Positions 10,160-19,617 are shown, counted from the first letter of the stretch. The stretch is 64,000 nucleotides of DNA from Bacteroidota bacterium (GCA_016717325.1 JADKFV010000014.1:62001-126000), one strand, 5' to 3'. The notes: generated by a model not told the origin, from the letters alone. Translations and numbers: made by a program.

Positions 10160-10167
10160 TACATTTG
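10160..10167 (+). promoter_or_regulatory. Probable -7 box for the Rrf2 regulator
   Basis: TACATTTG matches the TAnnTTTG consensus and lies 30 bases upstream of the Rrf2 ATG. No convincing TTTG -33 element sits at the expected 19-21-base distance, which might fit a regulated or autoregulated promoter. Confidence 0.35.
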
Positions 10168-10196
10168 CCCCTGGTTGAATTCCCAAACTAAAACTT

Positions 10197-10646
10197 ATGA
10201 TATCAAAAAAAGCCAAATATGCGCTTAAAGCCCTGGAATATATAGCCAAGCACAATGAACAAGGGCCTATACTTATTTCAGAAATTTCAGAGCGCCAGCG
10301 CATACCGAAGAAGTTTTTGGAAGTGATACTGCTCGAATTAAAACGCGATGGAATACTGCAAAGTAAGATGGGTAAAAACGGTGGTTATTATATGCTTAAA
10401 GACCCCAAGGATGTAAACATTGGACATATTATTCGCTTAATTGACGGGCCTATTGCATTGTTACCATGTGTATCGTATAAGTACTATGAAAAATGTGCCG
10501 AATGCGAAGATGAAGCCACTTGCGGATTGCGTAATTTAATGGCACAAGTACGCGAGGCAAACAATAAAATATTGAATAAAGTATCGCTTGCCGAAATTGT
10601 AAAACGCGAAAGCATGCTGCAAAAAGGCCTGACAATTACTTTGTAA
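10197..10646 (+). CDS. Rrf2-family transcriptional regulator
   Basis: 149 residues. The N-terminal winged helix (MISKKAKYALKALEYIAKH, then ILISEISERQRIPKKFLEVI and a GGYYMLKDP wing) is typical of Rrf2/IscR/NsrR proteins. Four cysteines cluster near residues 92-111 (PCVSYKYYEKCAECEDEATC), consistent with an Fe-S cluster binding loop. Such proteins sense iron-sulfur status, nitric oxide or cysteine supply; which applies here cannot be told from the sequence. No iron-sulfur or sulfur-assimilation operon adjoins it. Confidence 0.88.
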   Translation: MISKKAKYALKALEYIAKHNEQGPILISEISERQRIPKKFLEVILLELKRDGILQSKMGKNGGYYMLKDPKDVNIGHIIRLIDGPIALLPCVSYKYYEKCAECEDEATCGLRNLMAQVREANNKILNKVSLAEIVKRESMLQKGLTITL

Positions 10647-10663
10647 AAAAAACTTAAAAATTA

Positions 10664-10999
10664 CTATCCTATTTTTTGTCCGTTCAGCATAGCGCGTTCT
10701 GGCTGCAAAAGAACTACTGCGCCATTTAAATCATAAATACCAAGTACGAGGCATTCACTCATAAAGTCGGCAATTTGGCGTGGTGCAAAATTCACCACAG
10801 CAACTATTTGCTTTCCTATTAAATTTTCGGGTGTATAGTAATCGGTAATTTGTGCCGATGATTTTTTTATTCCCAACACACCAAAATCTATTTTCAGTTT
10901 AAGTGCAGGTTTGCGTGCTTTATCAAACACTTCTGCCTCCAATACTGTTCCTACTCTAATATCAAGCGCTGCAAAGGTTTCGTAACTTACTTGTTCCAT
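10664..10999 (-). CDS. csaA: tRNA-binding domain protein (CsaA family)
   Basis: 111 residues, a stand-alone OB-fold tRNA-binding domain like the one found in methionyl- and phenylalanyl-tRNA synthetases. Motifs are FAALDIRVGTVLEAEVF, LKLKIDFG, and VAVVNFAPRQIADFMSECLV with a closing QPERAMLNGQKIG. CsaA is described as an export-related chaperone or tRNA-binding factor; its role in Bacteroidota is unclear. It converges on the Rrf2 gene with a 17-base gap. Confidence 0.88.
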   Translation of the reverse strand: MEQVSYETFAALDIRVGTVLEAEVFDKARKPALKLKIDFGVLGIKKSSAQITDYYTPENLIGKQIVAVVNFAPRQIADFMSECLVLGIYDLNGAVVLLQPERAMLNGQKIG

Positions 11000-11279
11000 A
11001 ATGAAAGCATTTTATTTTTCATATTTAACATTCGGGATGTTGCAATAAGTCTATTGCGAACTGTCAATCAAAAGTATAAAATCTGCATCAATAAACACGA
11101 TGATGGATAAAGTATTACTGGAATTAATACAATTTAATTTTTTTCTAAAAAAATATTTCAGGCTTCAACAAGATAAAGGCAACGGTTTTGGAAAGTAACA
11201 ATTTTCAAAATTATACTTCACACTGGACTTGAAAGATTTATAATTTCATCCTTCATCGATATTCAAGTAAATTATTAAA

Positions 11280-11472
11280 AAAGGAACGGTTGTCTGATTA
11301 TAGTGCCGAAGGGAAAATATTATTATCGTATACACTCACTGTTAACGAAGCGAAATTGAAAATGCCGACCGAAGTGTCGGTAATAAAACCTCAGTTTGAA
11401 GCAGGAATATATTTTGCAGAATGGATTTGCCAAAATAAAAGAATGCTTAAAAAGATTGTGAGGATTGAATAA
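11280..11472 (+). pseudogene. Fossil of a T9SS C-terminal sorting domain
   Basis: Within the otherwise gene-free 11000-11642 stretch, a frame ending at 11472 encodes about 60 residues that close with FEAGIYFAEWICQNKRMLKK. This is the GIYxxxI...KKIVK pattern of type A T9SS sorting domains. There is no signal peptide and no cargo domain in front, and the only start would be a TTG. I read it as the 3' remnant of a deleted secreted protein. Confidence 0.5.
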
Positions 11473-11516
11473 TGAGCCCGTTCCGAAAAGTTCAATAAAT
11501 TAAACAGCCACTAAAT

Positions 11517-11564
11517 CACTAAAACACCAAATCCCTCAAAAAATTAAAATGATTTGTTTTAGTG
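11517..11564. repeat. Imperfect inverted repeat in intergenic DNA
   Basis: CACTAAAACACCAAATC (11517-11533) pairs with GATTTGTTTTAGTG (11551-11564), with two unpaired bases and a 17-base spacer. It is followed by GTGCATTCGTGCTTTTGTGGC, a phrase that recurs in many Bacteroidota intergenic regions as I recall. Not followed by a T-tract, so probably a dispersed palindromic element and not a terminator. Confidence 0.45.
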
Positions 11565-11642
11565 AAATTTTGTGCATTCGTGCTTTTGTGGCAAAAATAA
11601 TTTTTCGGCATGGACTCAATAATAAAACCTAAAGCAAATAAG

Positions 11643-12101
11643 TTATCGCAACCTTACTCTCTTACTTACCATAAAAGTAAAGATTTTATGAAAGCTGTAG
11701 CTTACAATTCCCAGTGATAATGCCGAAACAGTTCGTGCAATGGTTGGGTACCACTCTAAGCGGTGAATGAGTAAACTCATCAAGCAATAATTGAGAAACA
11801 AAACGGAAAGGGCCACACCGGCAAAGCGAAAAAACTGATGACGGCTGCGCACTTCCGATTCGGTAAAGACAAAATATTTGCTGATAAAAAAGTTGGTAAA
11901 CAACCCACAGGTGTACGAAATAAAAAGGCTAAGCGAAGGAGATGAAACCGTAAGGTAGGGAGCAATGGTGAATAATCTGTTTTGAAAAACGTAGTGCAAC
12001 ATAATATAATAGACGCCAATATCTACAACGGTAGCCACACCAGCCGCAACAAAATACCTGAACACACGAGAGTTAAAAAAATTGTTTACAAGAATTCGCA
12101 T
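11643..12101 (-). CDS. GtrA-family membrane protein
   Basis: 152 residues with four hydrophobic helices. The first follows FRYFVAAGVATVVDIGVYY, and the third lies near FFRFAGVALSVLFLNYCLM. The motif TCGLFTNFFISKYFVF matches GtrA (PF04138). These proteins are thought to help translocate polyprenyl-linked sugars for cell-surface glycan decoration. No glycosyltransferase partner lies next to it. Confidence 0.85.
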   Translation of the reverse strand: MRILVNNFFNSRVFRYFVAAGVATVVDIGVYYIMLHYVFQNRLFTIAPYLTVSSPSLSLFISYTCGLFTNFFISKYFVFTESEVRSRHQFFRFAGVALSVLFLNYCLMSLLIHRLEWYPTIARTVSALSLGIVSYSFHKIFTFMVSKRVRLR

Positions 12102-12165
12102 TCTCCGAAAAAATTAAAGGGCGCAAATATAGCGGAATTATGCATGTTTGAAAACAAGACAAAAA

Positions 12166-12633
12166 TCAATCGATAAGCCCAAACTGGCGCAGGTGATGTC
12201 GAAAATGTTTATGAAACAAATGAACCCACTCGGCATAATTGAGGGGTCCAAAAAAAGGATTCATTTCTGTTCGCTCTGGATTGGTTTTATAGAACTCGTG
12301 CAATGAGGCGAGTTCGTTTTGCAGCTGCTTTATAGCAACTGTAATGGATATATGCTGCACTGCAGGCGGGTTTTCGCCCATCAAAGCATTGGGTGTGTTG
12401 GGTTTAAAATCTTTATCGCTCATGGCAAAAGCTTTCCATTTTGCTACCTGGTCTTCGGCTGTATGCATTGGCAGAGGCGCATTTCCGTTGGCAATAGCCA
12501 CGCTATCGCAAAGGTGTTCTATCATTTGTTGGGCGTTCATCAATCCCCATGCAGGATGCTCATCGCCCTTCAATGTTTTAAAAAAATTGATAGCATCGGT
12601 ATAAATAAATTTTTCTTTCTCGTTTAGTTCCAT
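12166..12633 (-). CDS. DUF1569 / DinB-like protein
   Basis: 155 residues. A DinB-type four-helix bundle is suggested by histidines at characteristic spots: MNAQQMIEHLCDSVAIANG in the first half and EWVHLFHKHFRHHLRQFGL at the C-terminus, which is the signature of the DUF1569 group. Members may bind a metal and resemble thiol-dependent enzymes, but no activity is known. It follows kdsD on the minus strand after an 18-base gap and may be co-transcribed. Confidence 0.75.
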   Translation of the reverse strand: MELNEKEKFIYTDAINFFKTLKGDEHPAWGLMNAQQMIEHLCDSVAIANGNAPLPMHTAEDQVAKWKAFAMSDKDFKPNTPNALMGENPPAVQHISITVAIKQLQNELASLHEFYKTNPERTEMNPFFGPLNYAEWVHLFHKHFRHHLRQFGLID

Positions 12634-12651
12634 TGTTTAGTTTTTTAAAGA

Positions 12652-13617
12652 TTAATAAACACCATCCTGCAAAAGATCGTGAAGGTGAATGATGCCCAAA
12701 TAGTTGGAGCCTTTGGCAATTATAAGTTGCGTAATATTTTTTTCCTTCATCAGGTTGAAAGCATCAACAGCCATGGTTCCCGGTACTATTGTTTTTGGAT
12801 TGGCATTCATAATATCGCTGGCTTTCATTTCCAAAAAATTGTTTTGCTTTTGCAACATTCTTCGCAAGTCGCCATCGGTAATTACACCTGCAAGTTTTTT
12901 ATTTTTCAATACCGCGGTAGCCCCAAGCCGTTTTGACGAAATTTCCAAAATCACTTTATCGATACCTGCATTAATATCTACAGCCGGTACAGGATTTTTT
13001 TTGTAAAAATCGTCCACTGTTAAAATCAACTTTTTACCCAATGCCCCACCGGGATGATAACGTGCAAAATCGCCTTTACTAAAGCCACGGCATTGCAACA
13101 GGCACACCGCCAACGCATCGCCCATGGCCATTTGTGCTGTGGTACTGCTTGTTGGTGCCAGGTTATGGGGGCATGCTTCGGTAGTTACACCGGCATACAG
13201 AACATAGTGCGCTTCCTTTGCCAATACCGATTCGGTATTGCCTGTGATGGCTATCAATTTGTTGCCGGCATTCCTCAATATGGGCGCAAGCAATTTTATT
13301 TCGGGCGTATTTCCACTATTCGATATACATATAATAGTATCGCTTTGTTGAATTATTCCCAGGTCGCCATGCACTGCATCGGCAGCATGCATAAATACAG
13401 CAGGTGTTCCTGTGGAGTTGAATGTAGCCACAATTTTTTGCGCAATGATGGCACTCTTACCAATACCTGTAACTATTACTCGCCCTGACGATTTAATAAT
13501 AGATACTACAGCACCGGCAAAATGTTGGTTGATAGTGTCGGGCAATTGCAGCAAGGCTTCCCCCTCCAGGCGAAGTGTGGTGCGTGCCGATTCGATGATT
13601 TTTTTTGTTGTGAGCAA
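12652..13617 (-). CDS. kdsD: Arabinose-5-phosphate isomerase (KdsD/KpsF type)
   Basis: It converts ribulose-5-phosphate to arabinose-5-phosphate for Kdo and lipopolysaccharide synthesis. An N-terminal SIS domain (VTGIGKSAIIAQKIVA, CISNSGNTPE, TSSTTAQMAMGDALA) is followed by two CBS domains (GVITDGDLRRML and ITQLIIAKGSNYLGIIH). I chose the TTG at 13617 (LLTTKKIIESARTTL). This gives 321 residues, the family length; the longer open frame to 13728 would add an unlikely hydrophobic leader. It is divergent from recQ across a roughly 350-base AT-rich spacer. Confidence 0.9.
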   Translation of the reverse strand: MLTTKKIIESARTTLRLEGEALLQLPDTINQHFAGAVVSIIKSSGRVIVTGIGKSAIIAQKIVATFNSTGTPAVFMHAADAVHGDLGIIQQSDTIICISNSGNTPEIKLLAPILRNAGNKLIAITGNTESVLAKEAHYVLYAGVTTEACPHNLAPTSSTTAQMAMGDALAVCLLQCRGFSKGDFARYHPGGALGKKLILTVDDFYKKNPVPAVDINAGIDKVILEISSKRLGATAVLKNKKLAGVITDGDLRRMLQKQNNFLEMKASDIMNANPKTIVPGTMAVDAFNLMKEKNITQLIIAKGSNYLGIIHLHDLLQDGVY

Positions 13618-13968
13618 AATTTTTATTTTTTTATATGTGAATAGTAAATAAATTATACTTTCGCAATCCGCAAAAATAAGGGAATTGACGGGTTGAAAGA
13701 AAAAAGTTTTATTTTCTTTGATCAACAATTTATTTTTTGGTTTGATATTAAATTATACTTTTGATGTTTGTGTTGCAAAAGCCTGCATACAAAAAATAAT
13801 AAAGAATAATTATTGATACTTTGGTTTCAAGTGCATTCAATTGATATTGGGTGCTACTAAAATAGGTTTGTAAAAAAAGAGTTATGCTTAACCACATAAT
13901 TTTTTTTAAAATATTTGTTGTAAATAAAAAATGGTGTTAGGTTAGCATCGAAAATTAAAAGAAAAAAA
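13618..13968. promoter_or_regulatory. Divergent intergenic region between kdsD and recQ
   Basis: 351 bases of AT-rich DNA without a supported gene. On the plus strand TACTTTTG at 13756-13763 matches the -7 consensus, and a related AATTATACTTTCG lies at about 13650-13662. TTTG elements near 13736 sit 16 bases upstream of the first box, shorter than the usual 19-21. If the 13756 box drives recQ, the leader would be about 200 bases long. Confidence 0.3.
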
Positions 13969-16302
13969 TTGGGAAAGACTAAGTCAAGAGCTTTTATACC
14001 TCGAAAAAAAACTACGGCACGTAAGCCAAGTGCAATATCAAAAAGCCTCGAACCCGGAGGTTCGAAAAACAGAGCCAAATCTGCATTGAGTGGGTTATAC
14101 ATCGAATTATCGTCAAAAGAGTTGCATCAACTTTTGAATAAATATTTTGGATTCGATAAGTTTAAAGGCGAGCAAGAAGAAATTATTCAGAATTTGTTGC
14201 AAGGCAAAGATTCATTTGTGATTATGCCCACAGGTGGTGGTAAAAGCATGTGCTATCAGTTACCGGCACTTATCACTCCCGGCACAGCCATCATTGTATC
14301 GCCACTTATAGCACTGATGAAAAATCAGGTAGATGCCATTCGCGGATTCAACACCGATGATGCCATAGCACATTTTTTAAATTCATCGTTATCGAAAACC
14401 GAAATAGCACAAGTGCGTAAGGATATTAAAAGTGGTGTTACCAAACTATTATATGTTGCACCCGAGTCGTTAACCAAAGAAGAAAATGTAGAATTTTTTA
14501 AAGACATCGATATCTCATTTTTTGCCATTGATGAAGCACATTGTATATCGGAGTGGGGTCATGATTTCCGCCCCGAGTATCGCAGGTTGCGTCCTATAAT
14601 GGATGCCATAGGCGAAAAAATTCCTGTAATTGCTTTAACCGCCACTGCCACTGCAAAAGTGCAGCAGGACATTGTAAAAAATCTTGGCATTCCCGAGGCC
14701 CGTTTATTCAAAGCATCGTTTAACCGTGCTAACTTATATTACGAAGTACGACCTAAGCAAGATGTAATAAAGGAGATAATAAAGTATGTAAAAAATCATG
14801 CTAATAAATCGGGAATTATCTATTGCCTCAGCCGTAAAAAAGTAGAAGAAGTAGCCGAAACATTAAGTGTAAACGGAATACGTGCCCTCCCCTATCATGC
14901 AGGCCTCGAAGCCGCTATGCGTGCCGATCATCAGGATAAATTCCTCATGGAAAAGTACGACATTATTGTTGCGACTATTGCCTTTGGAATGGGAATAGAT
15001 AAACCCGATGTACGGTTTGTAATTCACCACGACATTCCAAAATCGCTCGAAGGATATTATCAGGAAACAGGACGTGCCGGTCGCGATGGTGGTGAAGGAA
15101 ATTGCATTACTTTTTATTCTTACAAAGATATTGAAAAGCTCGAAAAATTTATGAAAGGCAAACCCGTTGCCGAGCAGGAAATAGGAAAGCAACTTTTACT
15201 CGAAACAGTATCTTTTGCCGAATCATCTGTTTGTCGCAGAAAAATGCTGCTACATTATTTTGGTGAAGAATACACTCAGGAAAATTGTGGCAATTGCGAT
15301 AATTGTTTGCATCCAAAATCAAAGATAGAAGCACAGGACGAAGTCATAACCATGCTCGAAACAGTTTTGGCTGTGAAAGAAAAACATGTAGCAGAGCATG
15401 TGATAAATGTAATAATGGGCGTGAGCGAAAAGAGTGTGAAAGACTATGGTCACGACAAACTCGATTGCTTTGCCGATGGTGCCGATTATGATGCACGTTT
15501 TTGGATGGCTGTTATCAGACAAGCGTTGGTGGCAGGTTTTATGTACAAAGAAGTAGAAAATTACGGCTTACTGAAACTTACCGAAAAGGGCAAGAAATTT
15601 ATTGCCTCGCCACATTCATTCATGATTACCAAAGACCATGAATACAACAACACCGATGAAGAGGAAGATGATGAAATGGGCGGTGGTGGTGCCGGTGGTG
15701 GCGGTGGTGCCGATCCACAAATGTTTTCGATGCTGAAAGATTTGCGCAAGAAAATTGCCAAGCAAAAAAATGTGCCTCCGTTTGTGGTGTTTCAGGATCC
15801 TTCGCTCGAAGAAATGTCTATTCAATATCCTATCACCATAGATGAATTAAAAAACATTACCGGTGTAGGTGCAGGCAAAGCGGTGAAATACGGTAAGCCA
15901 TTTATTGAGCTCATTGCAAAATATGTGGAAGAAAATGAAATTGAACGCGCTGTAGATATGGTGGTGAAAAGCGTGGTAAACAAATCGGGATTGAAGGTTT
16001 ACATCATACAAAATATCGACCGCAAAATTGCCCTCGATGATATGGCCGAATCCAAAGGTATTACCATGAGCGATTTAATTACAGAGATTGAAAGCATTGT
16101 AGGTAGCGGAACAAAAATAGACATCAACTATTACCTCAACGAAGTAATAGATATAGATAAACAACAAGAGGTATTCGACTTTTTCCGTGCAGCCGAAACC
16201 GACTCGGTACGCGATGCCCTTACCGAACTGGGCGAAGATGAATACACCGAAGAAGAAATACGATTGATGCGCATTCGATTTATGAGTGAGTTGGGTAACT
16301 AA
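13969..16302 (+). CDS. recQ: ATP-dependent DNA helicase RecQ
   Basis: 777 residues, superfamily 2 helicase. Walker A is MPTGGGKSMCYQLPAL, the DEAH box is IDEAHCISEWGHDFRPEY, motif V/VI includes ATIAFGMGIDKPDVR and QETGRAGRDG, and the zinc-binding cysteines are CRRKMLLHYF...CGNCDNC. A HRDC domain (LKNITGVGAGKAVKYGKPFI) follows a Gly-rich acidic linker near residues 563-580, and there is a roughly 100-residue C-terminal extension. The start is a TTG at 13969. The first 45 residues are a Lys/Arg/Ser-rich extension absent from typical RecQ, so a later start is possible. It acts in recombination and replication-fork repair. Confidence 0.95.
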   Translation: MGKTKSRAFIPRKKTTARKPSAISKSLEPGGSKNRAKSALSGLYIELSSKELHQLLNKYFGFDKFKGEQEEIIQNLLQGKDSFVIMPTGGGKSMCYQLPALITPGTAIIVSPLIALMKNQVDAIRGFNTDDAIAHFLNSSLSKTEIAQVRKDIKSGVTKLLYVAPESLTKEENVEFFKDIDISFFAIDEAHCISEWGHDFRPEYRRLRPIMDAIGEKIPVIALTATATAKVQQDIVKNLGIPEARLFKASFNRANLYYEVRPKQDVIKEIIKYVKNHANKSGIIYCLSRKKVEEVAETLSVNGIRALPYHAGLEAAMRADHQDKFLMEKYDIIVATIAFGMGIDKPDVRFVIHHDIPKSLEGYYQETGRAGRDGGEGNCITFYSYKDIEKLEKFMKGKPVAEQEIGKQLLLETVSFAESSVCRRKMLLHYFGEEYTQENCGNCDNCLHPKSKIEAQDEVITMLETVLAVKEKHVAEHVINVIMGVSEKSVKDYGHDKLDCFADGADYDARFWMAVIRQALVAGFMYKEVENYGLLKLTEKGKKFIASPHSFMITKDHEYNNTDEEEDDEMGGGGAGGGGGADPQMFSMLKDLRKKIAKQKNVPPFVVFQDPSLEEMSIQYPITIDELKNITGVGAGKAVKYGKPFIELIAKYVEENEIERAVDMVVKSVVNKSGLKVYIIQNIDRKIALDDMAESKGITMSDLITEIESIVGSGTKIDINYYLNEVIDIDKQQEVFDFFRAAETDSVRDALTELGEDEYTEEEIRLMRIRFMSELGN

Positions 16303-16322
16303 TTCACTTATGGATCTAATAT

Positions 16323-16352
16323 AAAGCCCCGAAATGTTTCGGGGCTTTTTTT
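16323..16352 (+). terminator. Strong terminator of recQ
   Basis: A perfect 12-base-pair stem AAAGCCCCGAAA/TTTCGGGGCTTT with a TG loop, followed by T's, 20 bases after the recQ stop. The flanking A's also allow bidirectional use. Confidence 0.9.
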
Positions 16353-17186
16353 ATGACGACTTTTGTTTGTTATTGACTCGAAGAAAATGTGCGCCTATCC
16401 TTGAATTAAATTCCTCAACTTTGTTCAATATAGTTATTGTTACAACTGAAAATAAGGAACACTATTTATTGGCTTTGATTACACAATTGCAAAAGCAAAT
16501 AGCAGAGTTGAGAGAGAAATTTGAATAGTTGAGAATGTTTAGAAAGTTTAGAAAGTGCTACGGTGCAAATGTTGTGCAGCGCCAATTGCGAAATGGAATA
16601 TGATGGAGATACATTTGTAAAAGAATATAGCATTACTTCTTTTGCATAGCGACACTGTTTCAACATTTAAAAAAGCAATATTTATCGCAACCGCATTTGT
16701 TTTGCCAACACCATATCAAAAGTATTTAGTTATCAACATAGGTATTCTGGTTAACTAATAATTTTATTTTTACCAATAAATATTTCAACTATGAAAACTT
16801 TTTTCAATTCAATTCCATTCATTATTTACATTCAGGTTGAACTCCTATTTGTACTATCACTTTTCAGTTCGAGAATATTAGTTGCAAGCTTTTTTAGAAA
16901 CATTCTTTGTGCTAAGTTTTTTTCCGATAATTTATATTTCACTTTTACAAAAACAACCAAACTATTTTCTACACTACGCGTAAAGCAAGAGATTTCGACA
17001 ATGCTGAGCTGTTGTGCATCACCTCTTTTATACACAATAATTTAGTTTCAGTTGACAGCTTCAAACTTCAAACTTTTAACTTCAAACTAAAACCATCTCA
17101 GCCAAATTTTAATTATCTTTATACCAATGTAGCGTTGTGCTATAAGTATTTTTATAAAAATAATTTCACTTAAATAAATTTTCATC
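16353..17186. other. Intergenic region with no supported gene
   Basis: 834 bases. A plus-strand frame at about 16440-16528 encodes a short coiled-coil-like tail (LALITQLQKQIAELREKFE), which resembles the C-termini of Bacteroidota tail-fibre-like secreted proteins and may be another cargo remnant. At 17057-17095 there are direct repeats of CTTCAAACTT. A 67-codon minus-strand frame at 16832-17035 has no recognisable features. Otherwise I see nothing. Confidence 0.4.
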
Positions 17187-18131
17187 ATGGCTAAGTTTTG
17201 GTTTATTGTATTGTTGTTGGTTTGTAGTTTTTGTTTGCAAGCGCGAATTAATTTAGTGCCTAATCCGAGTTTTGAGGATACGCTTGGATGCCCTCAATTT
17301 TACCCTGACCTGAATGGAAAAGTTGTGGATTGGTATTCATTCAGAGGCACCCCTGATTACTTTAATATTTGTTCTTCTGGATGTGGTTATAATAATCAAA
17401 CAGGTTATCAATTACCACGTACAGGAGTCGCTTATGTCGGAGTTGCAACTTATGCTGTTGCGCAATCAGACGTTGGTGAGCATCTAGGTATTAAACCAAG
17501 TCTAAACTAAAGATAAGGTGATACATACTATTTGAGTTTCTACACATCAATGGCTTATGAATTCATTCAAGTAAATATTGCATCAAGTAAAATAGGAGCA
17601 TTGTTGATGACACAACCATATTATGACACTGTTTGGGCTTCAAGTTTGCAAAATCATGCTTTGATTTACGCAAACAAAGTAATAACAGATAGCATTGGTT
17701 GGACAAAAATTTCATGCTCCTTTGTTGCCGATTCTGCTTACGAATATCTGGCCACAGGCAATTTTTTTGTTGATAGTTTAGTTTGATACACTGCACATGC
17801 CATATTTTCAATATTCACAAGTTGCTTATTACTATATTGATGATGTTTGCCTTTCTACTGATTCAAACTTATGTAATGTTGGAAGTACAGTTTCTGAAAT
17901 TTTATGGATGATCCAATAATTAATTTTAACAACGGCAACTTGTCAATATCCAACTTAAAAAATCATAACAATTTAAGTATTTCCATCTACAATACTCAAG
18001 GGCAAATTGTGTTTGTAGATTATACTTTAAAAAATGATGAAAGCTATCAAACCCAAATTACTTTAAGTGAAGGTATTTATTTACTCGATATCATTTACTA
18101 CCAAACAAAACGCTACTCAAAAAAGTTCTAA
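17187..18131 (+). pseudogene. Decayed T9SS cargo protein (paralogue of the gene at 28293)
   Basis: It starts with a signal peptide (FWFIVLLLVCSFCLQA) followed by INLVPNPSFEDT, as in the intact paralogue at 28293-29240 (NLVPNGSFEDT). It ends with a sorting domain (LSISIYNTQGQIVF...GIYLLDIIYYQTKRYSKKF). In between are two in-frame TAA codons at 17508 and 17514, a frameshift near 17784 and another near 17905. The middle still aligns conceptually with the paralogue (GDTYYLSFYTS; YYYIDDVCLS versus YYYLDDVSLI). Multiple lesions of different kinds point to real decay and not a single sequencing error. Confidence 0.75.
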
Positions 18132-18149
18132 ATTTTAAAAACAATTGAA

Positions 18150-18968
18150 TATGAAAAAATAAATGTATTATCTGGTATGCCTATTGATAATGGGTATATC
18201 ACAAAAAAATATCTGCACAGGCAACTGTTACTCCAAATGCTGGAGGACCAGCCAATTATCTTGATGAATTCTCTACAACACAGCTTTAACCATCAAACAC
18301 GAAGCCTCCCTACCCATCAACTTTTACACCTCGGCAGGGGCAGGCACATTCAACACTGGCCGTTTGACAATAAAAGGTAGCTATGTAGGCATGAGTCTTA
18401 ATGGTTTGATAGGCATAGTGGATATGGGTACTAATTGTGCTTTTTGCCACAAAATTTATTGCATCAGCATACTACATCAATCACACGAACTAACTTTCAT
18501 CAGTTTACAAATCCTGCAACGGGTTCAGGTGCTAATGATGGTTTCTTATTTGGTCAACCGGTTAATAGCTTAACTGGTGAAATACGTCAACAAGAAGATG
18601 CACCCATTATTATTTATACAGGTAATTTAAATGCAGCACAAATGCTGGAGCGTATGAGGTTTACTACTGGCTTGGAGGTGGCGATGGTGTAGGTAATTGG
18701 AATACAATTGCCAATGCAACAAAAATAAATATTAGTAGTGGCGGTATCGCAACTGTGCCGTTCAATTTTCCGGTGGCATACTTAAATATTGGTTATGATT
18801 TACCGGGCAATGCCAGTGGTGGCCGCAGGCCTTGGATGGATATTGGAACCTACTACTCTTCAAATTCCGATCACATGTACACAGGCTTATTGGATATGGG
18901 CAGCAATCGCAAAGATGCCATTGTAAATTTTGGTGACGACCCACAATACAATGCATTTGACAATATAC
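18150..18968 (+). pseudogene. Decayed tail-fibre-like / repeat surface protein
   Basis: Several frames each encode fragments of one ancestral protein. In order these are an FNTGRLTIKGSYVGMSLNG region; NLLHQHTTSITRTNFHQFTN then PATGSGANDGFLFGQPVN and EIRQQEDAPIIIYTGN; and VPFNFPVAYLNIGYDLPGNA through GLLDMGSNRKDAIVNFGDDP. The middle resembles the NLLH...QFTN...G..DG...EIRQQE pattern of large Bacteroidota secreted tail-fibre-like proteins. Stops and frame changes occur throughout, and no signal peptide in frame is visible. It is followed by a terminator. Confidence 0.55.
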
Positions 18969-18971
18969 AAA

Positions 18972-18994
18972 CCCCGAAAACATTCGGGGCTTTA
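18972..18994 (+). terminator. Terminator after the decayed surface-protein gene
   Basis: The CCCCGAA/TTCGGGG stem with an AACA loop is followed by CTTTATTT. The stem shares its CCCCGAA core with the recQ terminator. Confidence 0.65.
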
Positions 18995-19026
18995 TTTATT
19001 TCAATACAATTTCAATACACAAAAAA

Positions 19027-19527
19027 CTACATACCGCTATCATCGGCCGAAGGGCCATAACTACTCGGCACCGGTATATTATTCAAACGTAAATACACAC
19101 CCAATTGTGCGCGGTGGTGAACATGATGGTTCAGTACCCATGTGCGCACAACTTGCAATTTTGGTAGGGTAAAAAATATTTGATCGCCACTGCGCATGGT
19201 CCAGTTTTCGGCAAACATTTCATCGGTAGCTTTGCTCAAAATTTCGATGGCTTCGGCACTGCCTTTATCAAATTTTTCTAATAACTCCTCTGTGGTTGTG
19301 AGTATAACAGGTTTAAAATCGCCCGAAGCAAAATCTAATTCATGCTTTACCAAACAGACATTCATCCATCCGGGAATTTCGGCAACGTGCGTGGCAAGGC
19401 GGCCCATTGTCATCGATTTTTCGTGTGGTTTAAATTCGGCAAGTTTCATATCTACACTTGCAAGTATTTTGCGCGTTGTTGCCAATTCCAATTTGTAATC
19501 GGGCAAAAAATATTTTGCTATTGTCAT
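19027..19527 (-). CDS. DinB-family protein
   Basis: 166 residues. DinB/YfiT-like four-helix bundle with the characteristic histidine positions: HVAEIPGWMNVCL near residue 50 and VLNHHVHHRAQLGVYLRLNN near residue 135. The closing VPSSYGPSADDSGM is typical of the family. These proteins are putative metal-dependent thiol transferases (bacillithiol, mycothiol or glutathione S-transferase-like) or damage-inducible proteins. No operon partner. It lies inside the T9SS cargo cluster but looks unrelated to it. Confidence 0.85.
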   Translation of the reverse strand: MTIAKYFLPDYKLELATTRKILASVDMKLAEFKPHEKSMTMGRLATHVAEIPGWMNVCLVKHELDFASGDFKPVILTTTEELLEKFDKGSAEAIEILSKATDEMFAENWTMRSGDQIFFTLPKLQVVRTWVLNHHVHHRAQLGVYLRLNNIPVPSSYGPSADDSGM

Positions 19528-19617
19528 CTTTTTGTTTTAAAATTTATGCGAAGATGAAAAAAACATGCAGCTAAATGCTACTAACCTTTATTTTATGTTT
19601 TGTAAAAAATACATCCA

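Noticed and set aside
12652..13728. Long 358-residue form of KdsD
   Set aside because: The extra 37 residues cover the probable promoter region and are not family-like; the TTG at 13617 gives the normal length.
16334..16528. 64-residue plus-strand ORF after recQ
   Set aside because: Starts inside the recQ terminator hairpin; only its tail looks like a protein and that may be a remnant.
16832..17035. 67-residue minus-strand ORF
   Set aside because: No recognisable motif, no neighbour relationship, overlaps an equally long frame on the other strand.
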